A DNA stretch of 64,000 nucleotides from Amycolatopsis vastitatis (GTDB taxonomy: Bacteria; Actinomycetota; Actinomycetes; Mycobacteriales; Pseudonocardiaceae): contig NZ_NMUL01000042.1 in the NCBI RefSeq assembly GCF_002234595.1, positions 62,001 to 126,000 on the forward strand, in the 5' to 3' direction. Below the pieces are notes generated by a model, which was given only the letters and a program-made list of their open reading frames with translations, did no database searches and was not told the DNA's origin. Shown in pieces: positions 25,651-52,737 of this stretch (positions are counted from its first letter, which is position 1; each line of letters starts with the position of its first letter). Made by a program: the position numbers and the translations under genes.

Positions 25651-27069
25651 TCAGCAGTTGCAGTCGCAGCAGGAGCAACAGTCGCAGCAGTCGCCACAAC
25701 CGTCACAGCCGCTGCAGCAGTCACAGCCGTCACAGGTGCCCACCGGTTTTCCGCTCCACGGCCCAGGATAGGGATCGCGGCAGCAGAACTGGCACGTGCA
25801 GCACATGTAGGGCGTGAGGGCGCAGCCGAGGAAGAAGTTGCGTTTCTTCGGCGGGACGGCGAATTTCGGGTACCAAAGGCCACCGCCCTTGCCGTCGAGC
25901 GGCTCGGGTCCGGTGGAATCGCCGGGGCCGTCCGGCCCACCCGGGCCGCCGGGACCTCCTGGGCCTCCCGGGCCTCCCGGACCGCGGCCACCGGGGCCGC
26001 CGGGGCCTGGAGCGCCGGGCGGCGGAACCGGGCCCGGCGGCGGAAATCCGTGCGGCTGCGGTGATCCGCCCCAGCCCGGCGGAACCTGGTGCGGGTGCTG
26101 CTGCGGCGCCGGGCCGGGCCCGATCCACCCCGGCGGCGGCTGCTGCGGCGCCGGGCCGGGGCCGATCCACCCGGGTGGCGGCTGCTGCGCGGACGGCACG
26201 CCGTGCCCGGGTGCCGAGCCGTGGCCGAAGGCGCGGTGCACCGCCTGCCGCAGCTCGTGGACCAGCAGGGCGTGCACCAGGGCCGGGTTGCCGAACTCGG
26301 CTTCGCGCAACGCCAGCTCGACGCCCAGCACGGCGTCGTCGCACAGGCGTCTCGCCTCGGCCCATCCCGTTCCGGTGGCCAGGAGCGGGTTCCAGGCGCC
26401 GGTGGCCGCGTCGGTGACGTGGTCCTCGACCGCGTCCAGCAGGTGTGCCACCCGCCCGAACAGGCGGCCGGCCTCGGCGAGCGGCGCGGCGTTGCCCGGT
26501 CGTCCGGCCAGCTCGGCCGTCCGGGCGAAGGCCGCCGCCGTGGCCAGTTCGGCGGGCTCGGTCGCGAGCAGGGCCGAGTCCCCGGGACGGATCGCGCGCT
26601 CCAGTTCGCCCTGCCGGTCGACGGCCTCGGTGAGCACCGCCGTGTCGAACCCGACCCGGGACCCGGTGCGGCTGCCCTGCGCCGCCCAGCGGGCCGCGAC
26701 GCGGCGCGCGGCCACGGCCACAGGACGCCTGCCGAAGGCGCCGTCGCGGTCCTCGACGTGGTCGTCCACCTTCGCGGCGGCCAGCACCAGCGACACCGCG
26801 GCGGCGAGCTGGGCGCCCTCGCCGCGCGCGACCGACGCCGTCCGCATGCCCCGCAGCGGGCACGGGCCCGCGTCCCGCCGCCGGTCCGCCCGCGGCGTCT
26901 GCGCCTCGACCAGCACGGAGATGATCAGCCCGTCGTAGTTGGTGACGACGCGGGCGAGCTGGCCGTGTTCGTCGCGCAGCGTGAGACAGAGCCCGCACAG
27001 GTGAGCCAGCCAGTCGGCGTGCAGGCCGGCGGACAGCCGGTGACGGCACGGCCTGATGATCCCGAACAT
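25651..27069 (-). CDS. DUF5685-type protein with collagen-like linker and Cys-rich tail
   Basis: This 472-aa protein of unknown function starts MFGIIRPCRHRL; the segment CGLCLTLRDEHG and the region through about residue 250 fit the DUF5685 family. From about 285 it becomes Pro/Gln/Gly-rich with a duplicated PPPGWIGPGPAPQQ unit, then a Gly-Gly-Pro collagen-like run. The last 60 residues contain about 20 cysteines in CC, CDCC and CDGC clusters, ending DCNC. The tail resembles a metal-binding or heavily disulfide-bonded segment. No signal peptide is visible. ATG at 27069 is chosen; the frame extends upstream without family resemblance. Function is unknown. Confidence 0.75.
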   Translation of the reverse strand: MFGIIRPCRHRLSAGLHADWLAHLCGLCLTLRDEHGQLARVVTNYDGLIISVLVEAQTPRADRRRDAGPCPLRGMRTASVARGEGAQLAAAVSLVLAAAKVDDHVEDRDGAFGRRPVAVAARRVAARWAAQGSRTGSRVGFDTAVLTEAVDRQGELERAIRPGDSALLATEPAELATAAAFARTAELAGRPGNAAPLAEAGRLFGRVAHLLDAVEDHVTDAATGAWNPLLATGTGWAEARRLCDDAVLGVELALREAEFGNPALVHALLVHELRQAVHRAFGHGSAPGHGVPSAQQPPPGWIGPGPAPQQPPPGWIGPGPAPQQHPHQVPPGWGGSPQPHGFPPPGPVPPPGAPGPGGPGGRGPGGPGGPGGPGGPGGPDGPGDSTGPEPLDGKGGGLWYPKFAVPPKKRNFFLGCALTPYMCCTCQFCCRDPYPGPWSGKPVGTCDGCDCCSGCDGCGDCCDCCSCCDCNC

Positions 27070-27187
27070 CCCCAGTCCCCTCGGCTCCCTGGACGGTCGG
27101 CGCACCTTAGCCCGAACGTGTCGCGCGCGCGGCGGGTGTGTGCGATTCGTGACCGGTTCCGCCGCCGGTCCCGGCAGGATGGGCGGC

Positions 27188-27706
27188 ATGGCCGCACTGC
27201 ACCCGCCGAAGGTCGAGATCTTCGACCCCGCCGCGCGCGCGAACATCGATCCGAAGGGCATCCGGCGGGAGGTCGAGGAGTACCGCGAGGAGCCGTTCGG
27301 CCTGTACGTCGCCCGCCCGACGCCGGGCCGCGCGCAGTTCCACTACCTCGAGTCGTGGCTGGTGCCCGGGCTGGGCCTCCGCTTCACCGACTTCTGGTTC
27401 GCCCCCGGCCACGAGCGCGACCAGGACTTCTACCTCGACGTGGTCCGGGTCCGCCGCGACGGGCCACGCTGGATCGCCACCGACCTGTACGTCGACCTGG
27501 TGCTCAAGGACAAGCTGTCCCTGCGGGTCATCGACACCGACGAGCTGCTGGAAGCCCTCGCCGCGGGCCTGCTCACCGCGGAAGACGCGGAGTACGCGCT
27601 GAAGACGACGTACGCCGCGGTGGAGGGTCTGGCCGCCCACGGTTACGACCTCGCGGCCTGGCTGTCCACAAGGGACATCACGCTGACCTGGCGACGGCAT
27701 CCCTAG
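27188..27706 (+). CDS. DUF402 domain-containing protein
   Basis: This 172-aa protein (MAALHPPKVEIFDPAARAN...) matches the DUF402 fold, whose characterised relatives hydrolyse nucleoside di- or triphosphates. Conserved features include the YLESWLVPGLGLRFTDFWF block and YLDVVRVRRDGPRWIATDLYVDLVL with its Asp pairs that bind metal in the family. The ATG at 27188 has GGCAGGATGG upstream at proper spacing; an ATG three codons earlier is possible. It is divergent from the Cys-rich gene. A terminator hairpin follows. Confidence 0.8.
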   Translation: MAALHPPKVEIFDPAARANIDPKGIRREVEEYREEPFGLYVARPTPGRAQFHYLESWLVPGLGLRFTDFWFAPGHERDQDFYLDVVRVRRDGPRWIATDLYVDLVLKDKLSLRVIDTDELLEALAAGLLTAEDAEYALKTTYAAVEGLAAHGYDLAAWLSTRDITLTWRRHP

Positions 27707-27740
27707 TCCGATTCGGCCGGTGACTGACATCGTGGGTGTG

Positions 27741-27766
27741 GGCCCGTAGCCGTGTGGCTGCGGGCC
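27741..27766. terminator. Bidirectional terminator hairpin
   Basis: An 11-bp stem (GGCCCGTAGCC with GGCTGCGGGCC, one G-T wobble) has a 4-base GTGT loop. It lies between the stop of the DUF402 gene (27706) and the 3' end of the opposing HNH-type pseudogene (27783). Confidence 0.75.
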
Positions 27767-27782
27767 TGTCCCCATGCTGTGG

Positions 27783-28515
27783 TTATGCCGCGAACGGCAA
27801 GGGTTGGTGCAGGTTGTTGCGCCTCGGTTTTCGCTGTTTGTCCAAGAACACCGGCGGTAAGAACTCCGGGAGACCGTCGGTGGCGATGCGGACTTGCCAT
27901 CCTGAGCGGTGCAGCAGCCGGTGGTGGTGCGCCGGTCTCGTCATCCAGCTTGCCGTTGATCTCCCAGATCCCGGTCCGTTTCCGTCGCAGGGAGAGTTCC
28001 CGGGTCGGGGTGGCGGGTTCGGTGTCATCAGGTTCCGCACCATCGGGGTCGAGGTGCGCCAGGATCCGGGCGCCGAGCGCGGCGACCTGCCGATGCCCCG
28101 CCTCGGCGGCGAAGTCGAGCAGATGCCGCTCAGCCCCCTCCCGGTGCTCGGGCGGAACGTCCTGCAGGACCCCGGCAATCACGTCGATCATCGGGTTGCT
28201 CAGCTGTCCCGACCGGGCCACCACCCCCGTGGCGGCCGCCACCGCCGGAATCGGGGTGCCATCCAGGCTCAGGCCGGGGTTGACCGCCCGTGCCCGCTTC
28301 ACCATCCGCTCGGCCGAAGATTTCGGGACATCCGCGAGATGCTCCAGCAACCGGGGAACCGACCGGTAGCCGAACAGCTCCAGCACACCCCGCTGCTCAA
28401 CCTCGACCAGCAGCGCACCCAGTTCGGCTTCGGCGGACCGGATGCACGCGAACAGGGAGCCGATACGGTCGGCCAGGGCCACCGCATCAGACTGCCAGAG
28501 CGCGTGTTCGGTCAT
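27783..28515 (-). pseudogene. DUF222/HNH endonuclease gene with internal deletion
   Basis: The N-terminal part (28515 down to about 27950) encodes a good DUF222 domain: MTEHALWQSDAVALADRIG ... ARILAHLDPDG ... GIWEINGKLDDETGA. After this the frame becomes nonsense. In another minus-strand frame, 27905-27783 encodes WQVRIATDGLPEFLPPVFLD and KQRKPRRNNLH, the usual C-terminal end of DUF222-HNH proteins. The middle, which should carry the HNH nuclease motif, is missing. The gene is therefore a deletion remnant. Such genes are multicopy in actinobacteria, and recombination between copies is a plausible cause. Confidence 0.75.
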
Positions 28516-28814
28516 AACTCAAGATTACCGGCAATCGAACACCTGTCATCACACGAACAGGTAGCAACAAAGCAGAACTGTCACAGCGACGGAACACCCC
28601 TCGAAAGAGGCGGCAGAGGGACTCGATGCGTGGGGAATCGGCGCTGGCGACCACAAGGACAAGCAACCACGGCAAGCGCCGATTTCCCACGCCACGGCGA
28701 AGCCGTGCTTGAAACTCAACCAAACGACAGCAGCCGCACACCCGCCGAAACCGACGGGTGCACGGCCGTCCGACCGGACCAAGAATCGGCCGGAACCCTG
28801 AAGCGAGAAGGAAA
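28516..28814. other. Noncoding region at the edge of the NRPS cluster
   Basis: No gene is supported here. Base composition is clearly less GC-rich than on either side. The main structure is the 18-bp inverted repeat at 28628-28692. The stretch separates the HNH-type remnant from the P450 gene and marks the downstream boundary of the peptide cluster. Confidence 0.5.
28628..28692. repeat. 18-bp inverted repeat downstream of the P450 gene
   Basis: The arms 28628-28645 (GCGTGGGGAATCGGCGCT) and 28675-28692 are complementary at 17 of 18 positions, with a 29-base loop. It lies about 120 bases downstream of the last gene of the NRPS transcript, so it could be its terminator. The long loop also fits ends of a small decayed mobile element. 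Confidence 0.6.
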
Positions 28815-30023
28815 TCAGGCCGGTGTCACGTCAAGGGGAAGGTGCCGGACACTGACGATCACCTGAGGATTCTGAAACTCGACCTGGTCATAGCCGGCAA
28901 CGGCAATGTCCCGGTACCGGTCGAAGAGCACCTCGAAAGCGATCCGTCCCTCCAACCGCGCCAGCGGAGCGCCGAAACAGAAGTGAATGCCGTGCCCGAA
29001 CGTCAGGTGCGGGTTAGGGTTCCTCGCCACGTGGAACTCATTGGGACGGTCGAAGAAAGCCGGATCGCGGTTGGCCGCGGCCAGATCGGCCATCACGATC
29101 GAGTTCTCCGGAATGGTGTGGCCGCCCAGCTCGACCGGCTTCGTCGTGCGGCGGCCCAGTTCGGGGAACGGCGGCAGCATCCGCAGTACCTCCTCCAGCG
29201 CCGCCGGCAACCCCGCGGGCGAGGATCGCAACGCGGCCGCCGCACCAGGGTTCCGGTCGAACGTCACCACGGCGTTGCCGAGCAACGCGGTCGTCGTGAT
29301 GTGCCCGGCGATCAGCAGCAGCGCCACGAACCCGACGATCTCCTGGTCCTCGAGCCGTTCGCCGTTGAACTCCGCCTCCACCAGCCTGCTGGTCAGCCCG
29401 GGCCCGGGGTGGGCGCGGTGGTGGCGGATGTGGTCGAGGATGTAGGCGTTCATCTCGCGGATGGTCGGGGCGATGGCGTCCAGCGCCCGCTGGATGTCTT
29501 CCATGTCGGCCGACTCGCCCAGCTGGTCGCCGCTGAAGAGCACCTGCGCCCAGCGGGTGAACAGCGGGCGGTCCGCGACCGGGACGCCGAGCAGTTCCGC
29601 GATCACGATGATCGGCAGCGGGTAGGCGAGCGCGTCGACGATGTCGACCCGGGAGGTGCCGTCGACCTCGTCGAGCAGCTCGCCGGCGATGGCCCGGATC
29701 CGGGGTTCGAGCCCGGCGACCACGCGCGGGGTGAACGCCTGGCTGACCAGGGTGCGCAGCTTGCGGTGGTCCGGCGGGTCCATCCCGACGAAGTTGCCCT
29801 TGCGGAAGGTTTCGAAGTCCTCCTGGACCGGGGTGAGCCCGCTGAAGTCCGAGGAGAACGTGGCCGGGTCGGACAGGACCCGCGAGACGGCCGGGTGGTC
29901 GAGCACCCGCCAGCTCCCCGCCTCCTCGTCGTGGTGCACCGGCCCGCCGCGCTCGCGCAGCTCGGCCGAACGCGCGAGCAGGTCTTCGAAGGCGAACGCG
30001 ACGCCGGTTTCCTGCGTGGTCAT
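28815..30023 (-). CDS. Cytochrome P450
   Basis: This 402-aa soluble bacterial P450 is most likely a tailoring oxidase of the peptide. The oxygen-binding I-helix motif is AGHITT (residues 239-244), the ExxR motif is EEVLR, and the heme ligand is Cys349 in FGHGIHFCFGAPLA. The fold resembles CYP107-type and similar enzymes that hydroxylate natural products. Redox partner genes are not seen. The ATG overlaps the stop of the MFS gene by four bases (ATGA), so it is translated with the exporter and NRPS. Whether it hydroxylates a carrier-bound residue or the released peptide cannot be told. Confidence 0.93.
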   Translation of the reverse strand: MTTQETGVAFAFEDLLARSAELRERGGPVHHDEEAGSWRVLDHPAVSRVLSDPATFSSDFSGLTPVQEDFETFRKGNFVGMDPPDHRKLRTLVSQAFTPRVVAGLEPRIRAIAGELLDEVDGTSRVDIVDALAYPLPIIVIAELLGVPVADRPLFTRWAQVLFSGDQLGESADMEDIQRALDAIAPTIREMNAYILDHIRHHRAHPGPGLTSRLVEAEFNGERLEDQEIVGFVALLLIAGHITTTALLGNAVVTFDRNPGAAAALRSSPAGLPAALEEVLRMLPPFPELGRRTTKPVELGGHTIPENSIVMADLAAANRDPAFFDRPNEFHVARNPNPHLTFGHGIHFCFGAPLARLEGRIAFEVLFDRYRDIAVAGYDQVEFQNPQVIVSVRHLPLDVTPA

Positions 30024-31263
30024 GACTTGGTCTCCTCGGTGCTCGTTTCGGCGGGGGTCAGGGTGTCGCTGCGCGGGAACCTGCGCAGGGTGGGGCTGAA
30101 GGTGACGACGAGGGTGATCAGCGCGATGCCCGCGGCGCACAGCAGGACGGCGTCCGTGCCGGGGAAGGCCTGCACCACCAGACCGCCGAAGGCGGGCCCG
30201 GTCGCGGCGGACACTCCGCCGATCACGGCCATCACGCTGGTCAGCCGTCCGCGCAGCCGGTCGGGGGTGAGCAGCAGCTGGTAGGTCCCGATCGTCGTGT
30301 TGGCGGTCGGCGGGAGCAGGGCCATGGCGACGAACAGCGCCCCCAGCAGGTAGCCGTCGTGGATGACGGCGGCGACCGGGGTCAGCAGCGTCAGCACCCA
30401 GAACACGCTCATGATCGACACGTAGGGGCTGAGCCGCCGCTGCAGGTACGGCGCGATGAGTGAGCCCACCACCCCGCCGACGCCGAGCATCGCGGCCATC
30501 ACGCCGATCTCGCCCGAGGTGACGCCCCGCTCCTTGGCCAGGACGATGATGACGATGTAGTAGGCGCTGAAGAAGAAGTTCAGGCTCACCGCGCACGCCA
30601 CGGTGACGCGCACGTGCCGTTCGCTCCACACCCAGCGCAGGCCTTCGGCCATCTCCCGGCCGAGGTGCCCGCCCTCCGTGGCCGCGGCCTCGCGCCGCGG
30701 CGCCCGGACGAAACACAGGGCCACCAGCGAAACCAGGTGGGCGAGCGCGTCGAACGCGAACGGGACCGCCCGGCCGAGACCGTAGAGGAACCCGCCGACC
30801 GCGGTGCCCGACAGCTGGCCGAGCGCGCCGCGCGCGGAGTTCATCGCCACCGCGGTGGGCAGCTGGGCCGCCGGCACGACCCCGGCCAGCATCGCGCCTT
30901 CGGCCGGGCCGAACAGCGACCGGCAGCAGCCCATGACCGCGGCGACCGCGATCAGGTGGGCGATGCTCACGACGTCCCACCAGATCGCCGCCACCAGGCT
31001 CGCCACCGCCAGCGCGTACACCGCTTCGCAGGCGAGAAGGATCTTCTTGCGGTCCCAGCGGTCCGCCAGCGCGCCGGCGGGCAGCCCGGCGACCAGCTGG
31101 GCCATCGCGTCGACGCCGAGCACCAGCCCGGACAGCGCCGGTGAGCCGGTCACCGCCAGCACCAGCAGCGGCAACGCGATCATCGACGCGCTGAACCCGG
31201 CTTCCGACAGTGCCTGGCTGCCCCAGAGCAGCTGGTAGTTCCGGTTCCGGGAAAGCCGCGTGG

Positions 31264-31267
<4 letters not shown>
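30020..31267 (-). CDS. MFS exporter
   Basis: This 415-aa membrane protein has about twelve hydrophobic segments and the major facilitator loop motif GALADRWDRKKILL between helices 2 and 3. It resembles drug-efflux MFS proteins near biosynthetic clusters (MFS_3/enterobactin-exporter type). Its GTG start overlaps the NRPS A stop by four bases and its stop overlaps the P450 start by four. The likely job is to export the finished peptide and give self-resistance. The substrate assignment is by context only. Confidence 0.9.
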
Positions 31268-50991
<19,724 letters not shown>

Positions 50992-51034
50992 CGCTTTCGT
51001 TTCCTCACAACGCGAGTCGGGGTGGTCCGGGGGC

Positions 51035-51080
51035 GTCGTGAGTGAGAAACAGTGTTAGAACACTGTTTCTCACTCACGAC
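51035..51080. repeat. Perfect 22-bp inverted repeat between PBP-like TE gene and NRPS A
   Basis: Arms of 22 bases (left arm begins GTCGTGAGTGAG and ends ACAGTGTT) flank a 2-base AG centre and match perfectly, giving a 46-base near-palindrome. It lies 44 bases upstream of the NRPS A start and 28 bases after the release-enzyme stop. The inner part is AT-richer than its surroundings. As RNA it forms a very stable hairpin without a U-tract. It could be an attenuator or terminator, an RNA processing site, or an operator for a dimeric repressor. Confidence 0.85.
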
Positions 51081-51108
51081 CGACGGCGGGACTGGTCGGG
51101 GGCGGCGG

Positions 51109-52458
51109 TCAGGAGGCCCGGCGGCGCCGCCGGGCGACGCGGCCCCCGGCCTGCATGGCGCTGACGGCCCCGGTGGCTGGGTCGGTCAGGAAGCGGCCGC
51201 CGATGATCCGGCGGCCGGTGCCGGGTTCGCGCACCGAGAACGACCCGTCGCGCAGCATCGCCAGCTCGGGGTAGACCTCGCCGTCGACGACGAGGACCGC
51301 GCCGCCGTCCGCGCGGACGTCCACCTGGTACTCGAGGTCGCCGTTGGTGTAGCGGCCCGTCAGGTCGGCGGCCGGCCCGGTGGCCCGGTCGAGGCCGCTG
51401 GGCAGCTCGTAGTCGCCGACCGGCAGGCCGTCGGCGCGCAGGGCGGCGACCAGGTCCGTCCACAGCGCCGAGCCGGTGCTCGCGTTGGTGGTGAGCGCGA
51501 CGACCCGGCCGTGCTCGGCGTCCACCCGCAGGTGGCACGAGGTGCCGTCGGCGGTGCCGTCGTGGCCGGCCCAGTCGGCGTCGGCACCCCGGTAGACCGC
51601 CAGGCCGAGGCCCCAGCCGTCGGCCAGGCCGAACGGTTCCGCCCCCGCCACCGGACGGCGCATCAGCTCCAGCAGGTCCGCCGGCAGCGGGCCGTCCTCG
51701 CCGCAGAACATGAGCCCGAACGCGGCGAGGTCTTCGGCGCTCAAGGCGAGCGCGCCGGCCGCGGCCTCGACGGTGGTGAGCGTCTGCGCGACGGGCCGGG
51801 CGCGGCCGGTGGCGGCGTGCACGGCGTGCCCGCTGAGGTGGGCGTCCGCCCGGCGCCGGGTGCCCGGCTCGACGACGAACGCCGCGGCGATCCCGAGCTC
51901 GTCGAGCAGCAGCGTGTCGATGGCCTCCCACCAGCTCATCCCGGTGATGGCCTCGACCAGGTAGCCGGCCAGCACGTAACCGACGTTGGAGTAGGAGAAG
52001 CCCTGTCCGGGCGGCTGGACGAGCCCGGCGTCCCGGCACGCCCGCAGGTACCGGCGGGCCGACCCGGTCCCGTCGGCGGCGGCCCCGAGCGCGGCGGGCA
52101 GCCCGCCGGTGTGGCTCAGGACCTGTTCGACGGTGGGTCTGCCGACCTGCGGCCCGAGGCCGTCCAGGTGCTCGGCGAGCGGGTCGTCCGGGCTCAGGTC
52201 GCCGTCGGCGACGAGCAGCATCGCCAGCGCCGCGGTGAACGCCTTGGTGATGGAGCCGACCGGGAACTTCGCCGTGGCGTCCGCCCCGACGGCCACCGCG
52301 GCGGGACGGCTGCCGTCGTGGACGACCAGCTGGGCGGCGGGCACGCCGTGCTTGTGGCAGAGGCCGGCGAGCAGCCGCCGCAGCCGCTCGTCGGACGTGG
52401 ACCGCGGGTCCCCGGCCGGAACCCGGAGCGTCTGGGAAAACGTCGAAGGAGAGGGCAT
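51109..52458 (-). CDS. PBP-type thioesterase (SurE-like release/macrocyclization enzyme)
   Basis: This 449-aa protein has the serine beta-lactamase/PBP fold: nucleophile Ser69 in SITK (SxxK), Tyr156-Ser-Asn158 (YxN), SHTGG, and a GHDG (HxG) motif in place of KTG. The C-terminal 90 residues (LTGRYTNGDLEYQVDV ... GGRFLTDP) look like the lipocalin-like barrel attached to SurE-type enzymes. There is no signal peptide, unlike cell-wall PBPs. Known stand-alone PBP-type thioesterases release peptides from synthetases that end in T-E without a TE, joining a D-residue carboxyl to the N-terminus. The neighbouring NRPS A ends exactly so. Alternative: a beta-lactamase-like esterase or resistance protein, less likely in this context. 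Confidence 0.82.
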   Translation of the reverse strand: MPSPSTFSQTLRVPAGDPRSTSDERLRRLLAGLCHKHGVPAAQLVVHDGSRPAAVAVGADATAKFPVGSITKAFTAALAMLLVADGDLSPDDPLAEHLDGLGPQVGRPTVEQVLSHTGGLPAALGAAADGTGSARRYLRACRDAGLVQPPGQGFSYSNVGYVLAGYLVEAITGMSWWEAIDTLLLDELGIAAAFVVEPGTRRRADAHLSGHAVHAATGRARPVAQTLTTVEAAAGALALSAEDLAAFGLMFCGEDGPLPADLLELMRRPVAGAEPFGLADGWGLGLAVYRGADADWAGHDGTADGTSCHLRVDAEHGRVVALTTNASTGSALWTDLVAALRADGLPVGDYELPSGLDRATGPAADLTGRYTNGDLEYQVDVRADGGAVLVVDGEVYPELAMLRDGSFSVREPGTGRRIIGGRFLTDPATGAVSAMQAGGRVARRRRRAS

Positions 52459-52508
52459 GAACGGGGACCTTCCGCGTCGGTTCGGTGGGGGCGGGCGGCG
52501 GCGACGGC

Positions 52509-52709
52509 TCAGCCGTCGGCCGCCATCTGCCGCTGCAGGCTCAGCGGCCGCATGTCGGTCCAGACCTCGTCGACGTGGTCCATGCACTCCTGGCGGCCGC
52601 CGCGGAACCCGTCGGCACGCCAGCCCGCGGGGATCTCGGTCGCCACCGGCCACAGCGAGTACTGACCTTCGTCGTTGACCAGTACCTGGAACTCGGCGTC
52701 TTCCTGCAT
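52509..52709 (-). CDS. MbtH-like protein
   Basis: This 66-aa MbtH-family protein binds and activates adenylation domains. The family marks are NDEGQYSLWP, PAGWR, and VDEVWTDMRPLSLQ. It has the usual length. The ATG is preceded by AGGAAAGG within the 28-base gap after NRPS B. The release-enzyme gene follows 50 bases on. Its place between the two synthetase genes suggests it serves the adenylation domains of both. Confidence 0.95.
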   Translation of the reverse strand: MQEDAEFQVLVNDEGQYSLWPVATEIPAGWRADGFRGGRQECMDHVDEVWTDMRPLSLQRQMAADG

Positions 52710-52737
52710 GTGCTTTCACCTTTCCTGTAAGGGTTTC

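Noticed and set aside
25920..26180. Short repeats considered as CRISPR or minisatellite
   Set aside because: They are codon-level repeats for GGP and for two PPPGWIGPGPAPQQ units; there are no uniform repeats with unique spacers.
25814..26938. Gly/Pro-rich plus-strand frame, suspected collagen-like protein
   Set aside because: It mirrors the Gly-Pro repeats of the real minus-strand gene; antisense of GGP codons again gives GP-rich sequence. The minus-strand product has an intact DUF5685-type domain and Cys tail.
51109..52458. Ordinary beta-lactamase or cell-wall DD-peptidase
   Set aside because: No signal peptide or anchor is present, the gene is embedded between MbtH-like and NRPS genes, and the synthetase lacks its own TE. 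A PBP-type thioesterase fits better.
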